Origin: Cristatella mucedo
Lineage: Eukaryota; Bryozoa; Phylactolaemata; Cristatellidae
DNA length: 42,500 bases
Assembly: GCA_009760855.2 (NCBI GenBank)
Contig: WPIO01000022.1
Location: 4,905,001-4,947,500 of the forward strand
Direction: 5' to 3'
Part shown: positions 1-11,188 of the stretch, in pieces
How the letters are laid out: each line of letters begins with the position of its first letter
Numbering within the stretch: position 1 is the first letter of the stretch
Translations under genes and position numbers: made by a program
The notes under the pieces: generated by a model
Database searches by the model: none
What the model was told of the DNA's origin: nothing
What the model saw: the letters and a program-made list of their open reading frames with translations, nothing else

Positions 1-709
1 GATCGACTGCCGAGGGAAAGTGACAAGTCTGGCTCCTTCAGTGCTCAATCCTGGCCACGCTAGAGATATATGCTTGTTTTTAGTCAGTTCGTTCAAAACA
101 AGCTGTATTTCATATTCTCACATCTGCATGAAAGGATTGAAGGATGTACACAGTATGCATTCACGTAAAGGGTAATGATGAAAGAACTTCTGCAGGTTTG
201 TAAGGATGTCGGCAGCTATGGCACGGAGCAGAAAGCAGACGTGTGTGTGTGTGTGCATGTGTGTGTGAGTGTGTGTGTGTGTGCATGTGTGTGTGAGTGT
301 GTGTGTGTGTGCGCGCGCGCGCACGCGCGTGTGTGTTTGCATGCGCCCGTGCTTGCGCATGTGTGCACATGCCGAAGGGGCGTGTCTTGTTCTCTTGTTC
401 TGAGAGGTCAAGGCGGGACGAAAAGACCACACCCCGCCATCACTTTTCGGCCGGCACAAGCAAGCCATAAAAAGAAATAAGTACCTCCCGCCAACACGTA
501 CCGAACGTGCTACCGGAGCATTGCATTGGCAAAGCGAATAGTGGCCGACCGACAAAAGTGGCAGCTTCGCCGGCCACTTTGCACACACCGCATCGAGCTC
601 TTGCCACGTGCTTGCACGGACTCACCGCGAATGCATGCACGCAGGCAGGCAGTGGCGACCGGTGCAGCCGGCTCGATAGCTCAGAGCTTGCTCAGCGCCT
701 GCCACCTAC
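1..709. other. Intron or 3' flank of the discoidin gene; holds a (GT)n tract only
   Basis: No exon finishing the second discoidin domain could be recognised on the minus strand. Open frames crossing 118-640 are created by the GT/CA tract or are short. Confidence 0.4.
240..338. repeat. Imperfect (GT)n microsatellite
   Basis: GT dinucleotides interrupted by GCAT and GAGT steps and passing into a (GC)n stretch at about 311-328. The alternating purine-pyrimidine run is long enough to favour Z-DNA. Confidence 0.95.
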
Positions 710-790
710 CAAAATGCCATCTGCTGAGACCACATTGGGCAGGGTGGCATAGATGTGACTGCCGTTCTCTTTGTAGTATTGCGGCATGTA
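710..790 (-). CDS. Discoidin gene, probable exon 6: late part of F5/8 type C domain 2
   Basis: 81 bases, 27 codons, phase 0 at both ends. It is bounded by a strong acceptor (GTCTATCTTCTGTTACAG) and a donor TTG|GTAGGT. The peptide contains YYKENGSHIYATLPN followed by VVSADGIL. This fits the region after the WxxY strand in discoidin domains, where a F/Y-x-x-N-x-D/S run is followed by hydrophobic strands and (P)(I/V)xA-x-x-(I/V). The match is by spacing and a few residues, not by a diagnostic motif. Phase 0 agrees with the end of exon 5, and the expected position on the minus strand agrees too. The last 15-20 residues of the domain, including the final Cys, would be in a further exon that was not found before base 1. 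Confidence 0.5.
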
Positions 791-2298
791 CTGTAACAGA
801 AGATAGACCAGCAGTGACGAAGGGAGCCACGGTTCGGCGGTGCACTGAGGGCTGGAGCTGCCATCGTCAAAGCATCGCATCAGTGTCGAAGGAGCCGGTT
901 AACGCAGCTCGAACGGTCTGTGGGCGACCAGCTCGGGACGATGTTCAGATGATTGCGTGAGCAGCAGCCGGGAGAGCGCAGGACAGGCGACAATCGCAAG
1001 TGGACAGGCAAGGAATGGAAGGCAAGGGGACGAGTAAGAAGACAATGGGAAGTCTTTCAGGTCAGGCGGCAGCAAAAGGATTGCGTTCGGGAGAGCGTGC
1101 ACGGCTTCGACCTGCGACTGCCTAGAAAGAGCGAACTGAGAGATGAATGGAGCAGTCGATGTCTCAATCGATTGACCGGACGTATGAAGGAAGCAGTGCT
1201 AGCTCTCCTGGTCTGAGCGCTGCGACTATTAATAAATGTGGGAAGCACGCGTTCATGACTGCAGAGCAGGGACGGAAAAATAGCACCCCCTGTAGGCTCG
1301 GAGTAATCAGCAAATGCTCAGACCGTGAGCGCGAGAGTGTGTGTGTGGGGGGGGGGGGGTTAGTATGCACAAACGTGCCGGTACGCAGTGCGTGAGTGCA
1401 TGCGTGGGAGTGTGCTTTGTGCACATCTAGCATGTGAGCAATAGGCTATTTCCTATGGATTTGGTCAACCTAGTCGATTAATTAGAGCTGTGGCTGCTGC
1501 CGAGCAGAGTGTAAAGCCTGACGTGCCATATGTTGTACGGTTGAACGTCATGATCAGGAAGCCGACGATTTGCTTTGCTAGTATTGCAGACGCCGCCGCA
1601 GTGGCTTTGGCACTAATGTCTTTAGGGCAGTTTTCAAGTGCAGCGCTCGAATAAGAGTGAGGCTATTCCTGGCCGACGAGTAGCGACTTGAAGCAGGTGC
1701 AACACCAATACCAATGCTGCTGGTATGCCGCCGGTCGTGGAACGCGTCAGCAACAAAGATCGCCCACACCTTACCATACAAAGTCTATATTCCTAGCGTA
1801 GAAAAGTATATTCGACCGCGACGGATGTTTACAGGTGTCTAGCATCAGATATGGCGTACAGCAACTCTTACGAAGCCAAGGGGCACTTTTCAACTGAGCC
1901 TACCTCAAACTGCCTGCGTGTGCTACTCCTGGCTCGAATGCTAGGTCGCACCTCACTGCCCATTACAGGACTTGGGCATTTAAACAGCCTAACCACGGAA
2001 TTTGGCATAACCAGCTCCTAATAGTCCTAATGTATAAACCGTGAATAACGTCTTGACATTCATAATCTGGCTGGTGTGCAGCAAGCCAACACTTCACTAG
2101 CCGTCTCACCGATGGTGACAGGCAATCAGCAGCAGCTAGTGAATCACCGTTTCAATTTTCTACATAGCACTCCACGTTACTCAGCAGATTTCGTTGTTCA
2201 CCCACAACAAGCTGGGGCTTCCATGCGATCCGTGGTCGTGTGTTTGTGCATGCGCGTGTGCTCCACTGCTAAAGGGAGCAAGCAGAGTGAATACGCAC
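791..2298 (-). other. Intron between exons 5 and 6
   Basis: About 1.5 kb. A short GT run followed by a G run at about 1337-1360 is the only clear structure. A pyrimidine-rich AG on the minus strand near 1262 looks like an acceptor, but the phase-0 frame after it meets TGA at once. Nothing else could be supported. Confidence 0.5.
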
Positions 2299-2474
2299 CT
2301 TTTGTTCTAGATTGACCTCGTCCTTGTAGAAATGCCACTGTGATTCCGAATCGTTGCTATAGGAAAGCTTGTACCTTGTCACCCACTGCTTCCGTCCCGT
2401 GTCTCCGCGGCCTTTAGTGACGATGCCCGTGACAAGTGTTGGGGGGCCAATATCCAGCTGCAGCCATGGCTCGG
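2299..2474 (-). CDS. Discoidin gene, exon 5: core of F5/8 type C domain 2, with RGD
   Basis: 176 bases: two bases, then 58 codons, ending in phase 0. The acceptor is a strong one (GTTTCTCTTTTAG) and the donor AAG|GTGCGT. The translation opens EPWLQLDIGPPTLVTGIV, the W-LQ-DLG core strand of the family, followed by TKGRGDTG, then KQWVTRYKLSYSND and SQWHFYKD. An RGD tripeptide lies at bases 2401-2409, at the position equivalent to the one in domain 1. Domain 1 has an intron between the xxDLGxPAT and VTxV strands, whereas here the same boundary is uninterrupted, so the two domains do not share exon structure. Confidence 0.92.
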
Positions 2475-5400
2475 CTAAAAGAGAAACAACAGCGATGCTC
2501 TTGTAGTCATCACCAGTCGTTTCACAACATTGGTGTTGCGACAAAGGGGTCCTGTAATGTGCTCCAAACAGGATGCCAGGCTGGTTTGGCCACTGCTTCT
2601 CTCGTCGGTGACAGACAGTAAGGCAAAGCATGAAGATTTAGTCAGCTTTCTCTGGACCACATCGAATGCAAGGGGACAAGCCGACTTAAAAGTGAAAAAT
2701 CCAAGGTATTTTAACATTCAATACCATGCAGCCAATGTGGCATGCAGAAATGAACGACCGACTGGCTGTTCGTTCTTGCTCTAGTTCCTTGGTGAACCGG
2801 CAAACAGTGCATGCTGGGTAAGCTGGTTGTCTTGGGCTGCTGTAGCAGCATCTGCTGCCGTAGTAGCCACTGTAGGGCTGGGCTCGATTAAAGAGCCTGG
2901 ATTTGCTCTGCCATTCACAGTGCAATGATGGGAGTGTATCGCCATTTCTCAGACTAAGCTGTTCCAAAACTGAATCCTGTCTGAACGTCGTATTTTTTGC
3001 AGGCTGAAAGGCTTTGCTGATTCGTCGCGGTTGACAGCCAACGAAGATGCCGTTCATGAACGTGAGTCAACGTGTCTCATGGGAACTAACCGATATAGAG
3101 AAAGTGCTGCCGGCGTGCTGTCTTCACCTAGCTATGTAGTGAAAGGCCCGGACAAAGATGCACGGACGTCTCTGTTCCACTCTCATTCCGGATACCCAAG
3201 GATTCTCAGACCCAGACCCAGCCACACACTAGCATAGAGCAAACAAATGTAGATGCGCATGCCGCCGGGGCCTCGAATTAATTTTTTTTCTGGCAATCCA
3301 CTCGGGCTAAACGACAGACAATCTAAAGTGGCACAGCGACTTCGGGCCGATCTAGCTGATCAGCTAACCTGGTGAGAGCATGCCACGCATCACCATAAAG
3401 TCATGCAGCTGTCTTCTATAATGCAGAAGTGCTAATAGAAGTTAGACCTGGCGATACGTGTACGAGTAATTTCGCCCTTTCGTGGTGCGACCATCCTAAT
3501 TTGTGTGCAGCAAAGTAGACCACTATTCCGACCATGAGCCCATGACCGCAAGAAGCCTGAGCAATTCATCCATCCTTGACCTGGACGTTCATACTCACCA
3601 AATGGAAAGACAGATGAGATCAAAATTTGCTTTGCACTTAAAAGGATATCTTGGCAATGCTCCTAATAACGTTCAAATAGGCATGTTTGTCATGTGGTGC
3701 ATTGCTTCTATCGGAAGCAGCAGTTGCAGTGTGATGTTATTCTTTTTAGCTCTCTGGAGGTTTTCCACAGCTCCTTAACGTTGTGGGACTCCCCAGACGC
3801 ATCGAAACTAGTGGTCCAGTACTGCTAACCGTCCAGCACATCATGCTTGGATAGCAAAGACCTAGCTTGACGATAGTAAGACAGCATTCTCTTTTTAGGA
3901 AAGGATGAAACTTGACATTTTCAGGGGTAGTGAGTCATTGTGATGACTGAAATAGCCTGCCACCTTGGTGTCTTTCATGGGCCGCAGACCGGCAGCCCTT
4001 TCCCAGCAGTGATTTTGGTAACCAAAGATCAGATTGGAGTTCAGTCGGGAAATGCCTCTCTAAATAGTGTTAAAAAAGTGCTGGACAAAAAAGTGCCTGC
4101 TGGAAGCCAGAACCAAAGTCACACTCAGTCGTTGTCAGTTGCAGCCATCCCTCTCCAATGCATGCACATATGCAATCAGATAGTGGATATTTCGGCTATA
4201 TCCTGTCACGTTTAGTAAATAGAGAAGGGATAAACAGCCCAAAGTCTACCGCCAAGCTCCGTTTGCTCGAAAGAACCCAAGGGGAATGTCCCCACTCTTC
4301 CTTTCCGAAACGAAAAGAATGATGTGATCGTGAAGAGCACGCACATGCGCGCACACAAACACATGCACGCACACACACAGGTGTGCATGCAAATATACAT
4401 TCGAATGTAAGAGCACCCGCACATAAACAAGTGCACACGTGTTAGCACACACACACACACACACACGCGCGCGCACACGCGCACACAAGCACGCACGTGC
4501 ACACGAAAACACAAACTAGCATGCCCTCTGCCTTCAACTGCTTGATGGCCTGAGGCTTCAGTGGCAGAGTCGGAGGCTTGACAACTAAGCAGAATGCCAC
4601 CTAACTCAATTACAACGGATGCATCATCCTTCAGCAAACCAGCGACAGCAGTCTTCAAAATCCCAGCCGATTCTCCGCCGGCCCGGATTGTGAGCGTAGC
4701 GAATGCGTTTGCATGCACAGGCAAATGCAGATGCAGATGCTACGACCAGCAGTTCCTGCTGCTGCTGCAGCAGCCTCTGCTCGCTGCAGCAATGTAAACC
4801 CGCTGCCGCCACTGCTGCTGCTGTCCCATCGGGAGGTCGGTAGGTGTGAGTGGCTAGGGGCTCGTCTAGCAGGCACATCCGGGCGAGATAGGGTTGGCAG
4901 GAAGGCAGCCGACAGACTGGGACGCGCGGGACTCAAGCAATGCCCACCAGTCAGTCGAGGCCCAGGCTGTCGGCCATTGGCAAGTCTCCCGGGAAAATTG
5001 ATCTGCAAGCACTGGTGAGCTGACGTCAAAGTCTCTCTGGCCATGGCCTAAATTAGCAGCTCGTTGTAAAGAACAACAAGGCCCAGGAAGGCTTATACAC
5101 AGGAGAGCTCCGTTCTCGAGCTCTCAAAACAGACCGTCTGCATCGAATTATGAAAGCCCAAGTGAATGAGCCCCTAATGGATTGCTAGCTGGGTGGTATA
5201 ACTGACATTCAATCACCTACGTCTGCAGGGAACGTGGAAATGGTAGTGGCTTGTGCTAATCTGGCGAAGCGTTAGCCTTCTGCAGAAGGCTACCACAAGA
5301 GACCGCTCGACCAGTGGACGAAAAAAGTTAGCACTTTTTTTTTTGGCTGGCTGGCTCATTACAGCCGAGCCGCTCTCTTATTATTTACCCTAAATTTAAA

Positions 5401-7117
5401 AAATCTCGTATTCAGCTCCCGAGCTCACGGGTCAGGCGCCATAGCCGCGACTTTGCAAATTAGCACCGTTTGGTCATTTGCTTCGCATCCTTGGCTATGC
5501 TGCGCAGGACGTTTGGCACTGTTGTGGCAGGTAGAATTCGGCCCATTCACCAGCCTAATTTGTATGCCGGCAGCCGAGCTTCAGCGGCTTTTCGCTGTTC
5601 CACTTGCAGCAGCTGGCAATGCAGAGCTGCTCACTGCAGGGCTCGAGCCGACGATCCGTTCAGCTTAGTGTGCCCCTCAGTACACCTCTTTCCGACGGGA
5701 GGCAAAATGTCTGCAGCTAGTTAGACCAGGTATCTAGCAGAGCTTTTCCATGCGCTGAATTCGTACCAGAACTGCCTAGAAAACCGCATCAAGAATGCAA
5801 TGTATGCTAAGACATTTAATCTCTTGCGCCTGAGCAAAGAATGGTCCCGAATGCAGTGGAGCGGCTTCTGCGTCCAGTCAGAACTAGGCCGAAAATCAGC
5901 TCGCTACTACAACTACAGCGCCAGTCCTCGACGAGAGGCCACCAATATAGTAGTATATAGCATAATATAGTAGTGTATAGGCGCCCTGAGCTTCGTCTTA
6001 TGGCTAGCACGACTAGTAGGTAGAGCACCAGTGTACGATGCAAAGGTATGCTGGCAGCAACCGGAAAACGGCAGCTATGAAGAGCAGCCATACCTAAGAT
6101 GACGAGACCACGTTCACAGCGTACAGAAGTCTACTCTGCAGCAGCGCTCTGGGAAGAAATGAGACTAGCACAGGACGACGCTATGGGTCCTCAGCACTTA
6201 TCCAGCACTTTCGACACCAAAGGTTAGAAACAGGATGTGGTGCTGCCACGTTCGGACATGACTGAGCTGCTAGCACAGCTCTCGTATGCAACTATGCGGG
6301 CCTTGGCAGGCGACAGATGTTGATGACCCCCTGCAACTTGTATCGCGGCTAGCGACTTTTTAAGTGCAGCGCTAATGCCCATATGGGTATGCTGATAGCA
6401 GCAGAGTGTAGCAGCAAAGAACAGCAGCCATATCTTAAGATAGCGAGACCATATCCATAGTGTAGAGAAGTCTATTCGAGAACGTCAGAGAGCAGCAGGC
6501 GTCGATAGTCAGCCACGGCATGCAACAACTCCCAGACGGCACCCACCAGAGCAACCGCCGAACCGCCTACTAGCGGCGCAAACTGCCTCGGGAGAAAACT
6601 CCCAAAACGGCTCAACGTCTAGAGATTAACGCCTGCCTCGCTCAAAGCCCAGAGCACAACCAACGGACTGACTGACTGACTGACCGATCGGCTGACACAT
6701 TACTTTGGTTTTTATGTTGCCTTGCTGCCGATTATAACATAACGGGAGTCCAAGTCGTTATAATTCAGGAGCCGAACATAATACTTGGGCAGTCGCTGAA
6801 GCTGGCTGACGTGGAGTGCTGCATGCATTCAAATTGCTGGCCGTGGCATACAAACGGAAAAGTGGTTCATTGACATGCTGCAGATGGTCAGCAGCAGCAG
6901 CCCGTGGCATGCACTAAGTGGATGGCAGCATCCCACGCCACTGCACTCCAATAGTCCGTTCAATTCGATGCAGCTGATGAGCACAGATGTGATGCCACGT
7001 GCGTGCCTGGGTGCCCGGTAGGGAAACGATCTTTCTAACTGATGCCTCATGGTGGGACCCCTCTGTCTCTTCCCGCAGCCTTGTTCATCGACAAAAAAGA
7101 TAGCAATCGCAAGACCG
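2475..7117 (-). other. Left part of the intron between exons 4 and 5
   Basis: No exon recognised. The stretch holds the CA-rich tract at 4337-4513 and two related segments at about 6040-6135 and 6388-6475. Those two share blocks such as GGTATGCTG, GCAGCCATA, TAAGAT, GCGAGACCA/ACGAGACCA and AGAAGTCTA, which suggests two copies of an unclassified dispersed repeat. Confidence 0.4.
4337..4513. repeat. Imperfect (CA)n microsatellite
   Basis: Interrupted CA/CG dinucleotide tract, purest at about 4447-4486. It generates the Cys/Val-rich open frames seen on the minus strand, which are not coding. Confidence 0.9.
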
Positions 7118-7425
7118 GTGAAACCTCAAATCCTTAGGAGACGGTGCCTTTAGTTCGTTTGCTCCCAAAGCCTGGAGTTCACTCCTGACAGACGTCTCGA
7201 CATCCCCTGACTTGACACTTAATAGTAAGCTAAAAACGCAGCTATTCCTAGCAGCATTTCCTGGGACCTTGTGAGCTATGTGTGCTTATGCCTGCTGCTG
7301 CTGACCCTGTGCCCGTTGTCACTAACCTAATTAACATGTTTCCCTTTTAGCGCATGTAAAGTGCCCTGAAGGACATTTCGTTCTCAGAGGGCATTACAAA
7401 TAGTACTATATAATGCTGGCGATGG
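7118..7425 (+). mobile_element. LINE 3' end (L2/CR1-like), 5'-truncated
   Basis: Around 7125-7270 the plus strand reads LKSLGDGAFSSFAPKAWSSL and then TSPDLTLNSKLKTQLFLAAF. This is the conserved C-terminus of L2/CR1-type reverse transcriptase ORFs (LRxxGDRAFSxxAPKxWNSLP...FKKxLKTxLF). A 3' UTR follows with GCATGTAAAGTGCCCTGAAGG, TTTCGTTCTC and AGAGGGCATTA, the degenerate form of the tail hairpin seen at 33751. The copy lies in the intron between exons 4 and 5 and is far too short to be active. Confidence 0.8.
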
Positions 7426-10400
7426 TCACTGTGCTAAGAATCACGTGAGCCAATTACTGACTCTCGTTATGGATCGGATAAGCATCAACATTTAAAAATC
7501 GGCGGATCTAAGGAGACAGTTTCTTTAAGCTGATTAGTTCTCATGGATGTGTTTTATTTGATGCAAATGTATACCTCATTATACTGCCAACTGCCTTAAT
7601 TACTCATTCGTGAGCTGCATTTTACTTCGTAACTAAGTAATAGGTCCCACAGGATACTGATGAGAAAAGCTTCAAAACAAAACAGTACGTGCCACATAAT
7701 CCCCTCAGATAGCTACTCCAGGTGTAAGCTGCTACAGAGCATAGAATTCCGAGCATCCACTGCATTTCTATACTTGCGAATAATGGCATCAGTTCTCGCA
7801 GTAGCTACATCAATTTTGCAGCTCGAGCAAGCAGCAAAACTAGTTCAAAACTGTCGTCGAAGTAGTGAATGTGACCGTGGCATGCATTAGCCTTGAATAT
7901 AGGGAGTTGAGCAACACGTGTGAATCTAGGGTCAGCATAGATAAAGCAGTCTCGTGCAGACAAAGATTAACTTAACATGAAAACTGACAAGGTCATTGTA
8001 GGTCATTGAGCAGTCAGCTCGCGATAGACCGGTGACCTTTGTAGGCCAAGAAGTGGCAGCCACCGACGAGTGGCTACGAGATACATACTAATCCTTGCAC
8101 CAGGGAACGTGAGCCTACAAATTTAGCATGCTTTCCTTTCAAAGATTCTGTTGCAGCAGTTCGTTGTGTATTTTATGCTACGTTTCGGGGCGGATTTTGG
8201 AAATTTGTAAGCTAGCTGGCATTCAACGTTTTCCAAGTCGTTATCGCAGGCAAAACAGACTGAATGTCGAGACTGCAGCCAGAGAGAAGTCGTGTTCGGT
8301 TGGTCAGGAGGTCGAGAAGTCGTGAGAAGTCATGCTGAGAAATCGTGTTCGGTCGGTCATGAGTCGGTCACGAAATCTGAAGCTCAGCTGTCCAAGCTAG
8401 TGAGAGACTTAGGCTCACAGGCCGCAGCGATACGACCTCGTGCCGACGAGTTCAAGACAACACCTACTTTCTTTGCCCAAACACCTGCCGCCCGTGCTCT
8501 TAGACGACTCAGCGAAAGCAGATCAACAGGGATGTGGGCAAGGAATAACCGAGTGAAAGAAACGCGTGGATGCAGTTCACCAGTTGCTAGCAAAGCTAAA
8601 GAGGAGATTCGTCGGCTGCCTCGGCAGTCGCACCCGAAGTCGTCAGTCCGAATCTACGGAGGGCATGGAGCTTATGCCGATCCCACGGTGTCGAATTGCA
8701 CACTGTCAAGCTACACTTCGAGGGCAAGGCTGGCTGCCGATAAATCCGACGCTGGCGCATTCTCCCGAAAGCAAGATAGCGGCGAAGGCTGCTGCAGGCA
8801 GCTGCTGCTGCTGCACACTGCTATGAATGGGCGCCGAGAGTAGCGCTTTAAAAGGGCAGCGGCAATACTGAAGGCCGGAAATTAAATGCTCAGAACGGCG
8901 GCGCTCGTAACATTGCAAAGTTGGACAAAAGCGAGCCAAGGATGCTGCCATCGGAAGGCATGCACCCAGGGGATCTAGCCCAGATGCATGCAGAACCTTG
9001 AGCAGATAAGCAAACATAGCTTCCGTGCCTACAATGAACCATTATGCCCCTGCACAGACTCAAGCCTAAAAAAAGACGCTGGCCCTCGACAAGGCACAAA
9101 TGTCAGTAACTTCGGCACAATATCGCACGACGGGGCACCTCTTTTTTTAGATCTCGCTGGAACAATCAGCCGGGCAACAAAGCCCGGTCGCTTTCATACT
9201 GCACACACTGCGCTCGTATTGACGCCTTTATGCAACTTTTGTTAGCCTTCAGCTCAGCCCCGTATCCGTTACGGTACCGGAAGAAATGGCTTTCGAGATG
9301 ACTGCCAGGATAAGGTGCTTTCTGTACCCAAGATCGGAGGGGCAGAACGTCTGGGAGTTATCCTCACTGACTAGTCTCCGGTCAGCCACAGGCTAATAAT
9401 GCAAAGATGATTCCGAAGACTGGCGCTCGGCACTGTTGCAGCGAGCTCGTCTTCTGAGCGAGCCATGCTTCTAACCCCGCAGAGCGGCCCCCTGGGAACC
9501 GGCACCGTCAGGGTTCGCTGCCCTTTGGACACAGCTAGCTGCGATCGCCTAGCGCCATGGTTTCTCTCATGTCTAGACGTCACTGACCGCTTCCAGACGA
9601 GCATACATCGAATGTCATCGAAGCCATGGAGAGACGCTTCCTCCTCGGCTTTCTTATCCACGGCCGCTGAGGGGATCATTTCAGCTGCATCCAGCCCTTG
9701 TCCGATCCCTTGGTGACCTTCGGCGACCTTACCAGGCGTTGGGAGCCGTGCATCGGAGCTGCTCGGAGGAGGCCACTCGTAGGAGGCCGCCCCGGAGAGC
9801 GAGACTTGCCGGAGTGGTTTGGCTGGCAGTGGAGCGAGAGCTTTTCCCGGACAGCGGTTTCGGCAGATGTAGGCGGCCTGTCTTGGCTGCATCTCTGCCT
9901 CGAGGAGGCGGGCAGGTCGTCGTTGGTAAAGGTTGAGACCGAGCGAAGTTACGTTTTGTAGTCTCATTTTCCGGCCTGCCTGCCACTGTTTAGTGTTGTC
10001 GTCAATGCAAAAAATTGTCCACGGTCCGGTGCTGCCCAAAGTGCGTTGTCGTTCGGCAGTTGTTTTGAGTCTCGAGGTACTGCCCTAAAGGCAGACGGCA
10101 TCGGGGAGAAGAATAGATTGGGAGGCCACACAGTGAGCAGTCGATTTCTGCAAGCTCTAATTGCTTGCTTAGACTCGTTCGATCAATGACCTACAGCTCA
10201 AGGGCTGTCAGTCTGCACGAGGTCTGATAAACAAAAATTGCTGGTGGTCTTTTCGGCGACCAAGGTGCTGCTCGATAGGAGACAGTGAAAAACTTCGGTC
10301 TATCTCCATGACAGCACCATGTCACATTGAAGCCCAATCGGAGGAGGGGTAGGCTAGCTAAGATTCTGCGTGTGGCCACTTTGCCTTTAGGAGCAGTCCT

Positions 10401-11023
10401 CTGACTAGCTATACTGTATCTACAGTATACCGTCACAGGAGGCATGACTCCAAGCAAACACACTGATGCTTGCACATTAGCAGCTGGCTGGTGCTACTGG
10501 CTCCCCATCTGGCAGCCGACGGCTCTTTCTAAATGAGTATTACCTGTGGGCTCCAGTCTCGGTCCGACGCACCTACCCATATGCTTCAGCAGTCCCCACT
10601 CTGAACTCTTCTCAGCTAGGATCAGTTCGCTGCCATATAAAGGATGGCATGCGTGTCAGATGCTGGACTGACTTGTGATCCACTAACGAACCAGGTCAAG
10701 TCAGGGGCTACGGATATAACTAACGGATCTCATTATGGCATGCCTCCAGAATACGCTGACACTTAAATTGGCCGCAAACAAAACCGAATAGCAAAACATT
10801 CACTCTGATTTCTAATCTCCGAAGGCTAGCATGCAATAAAACTACCCCCTGAGCGCACGAATCTGGCGGCCCGTCTAGTGGAGATGTCGGTCACGAATAT
10901 CAGTCGTCATCGATCACGAGAACGAGTCTAATAGAGAGCAGAACACTCGACCCGAAGCAGCTCAGTGCCACAAGGCGTCACTCGATTCTTAGCTGTCTAG
11001 TTAGCTCGAGCACGCTCAGTGGT
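7426..11023 (-). other. Right part of the intron between exons 4 and 5
   Basis: No exon or repeat family recognised. Two uninterrupted frames (plus 8292-8843 and minus 9371-10039) have no recognisable motifs. A short imperfect duplication (GAAGTCGTGTTCGGTTGGTCA and a variant) sits at 8286-8365. Confidence 0.35.
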
Positions 11024-11063
11024 CTACCCTTTTCATCTTTAGCTTACCGTTTTCATCTTTAGC
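11024..11063 (-). repeat. Tandemly duplicated 5' splice site at the end of exon 4
   Basis: Two adjacent 20-base copies, 11044-11063 and 11024-11043, match at 18 of 20 positions. The first copy spans the exon end and the working donor (GATGAAAACG|GTAAG). The second repeats it inside the intron as GATGAAAAGG|GTAGAC. Use of the second, weaker donor would add 20 bases and shift the frame into exon 5. A tract containing exon end plus donor has therefore been copied, leaving a potential decoy or alternative splice site. Confidence 0.85.
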
Positions 11064-11188
11064 ACACCATGCCTTGTTGCTGAGAATGTGGCCATCTTCC
11101 GGCTGACAAGAGCTAAACCGCCGAAAAGGCTGAGCCGACGAAGCTGAGAGTTTCCCGTAAGGAGGCAGGCCCAGGTACTGCCTTGACT
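11048..11188 (-). CDS. Discoidin gene, exon 4 (as recognised): start of F5/8 type C domain 2
   Basis: 141 bases: two bases completing a codon, 46 codons, then one base. The acceptor is pyrimidine-rich (TTTTCGGCTTGTGCTTGCAG) and the donor AACG|GTAAGC. The translation carries QYLGLPPYGKLSASSAQ, matching the xLGLxxGxIxASS start of a discoidin domain, and later NKAWCAKDEN, matching the AWC segment (WCAK is also present in domain 1). The expected first Cys is not in the exon and would have to be supplied at the end of the preceding one. The last base G joins CC of exon 5 to give Ala, so ...AWCAKDEN-A-EPWLQLDIG reads on without a break. The acceptor is a close tandem pair (CAG|AG|TCA); using the second AG would make the exon start in phase 0. 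The donor is tandemly duplicated (see the separate entry). Confidence 0.85.

Noticed and set aside
161-588. His/Thr- and Cys/Val-rich frames in the first 600 bases
   Set aside because: They are translations of the (GT)n tract.
8292-8843. 183-codon plus-strand open frame
   Set aside because: Low-complexity start produced by a small duplication, no domain recognised, antisense inside an intron.
9371-10039. 222-codon minus-strand open frame
   Set aside because: No motif, no splice context tying it to the neighbouring exons and overlapping frames on the other strand. A frame of this length can occur by chance in a window this size.
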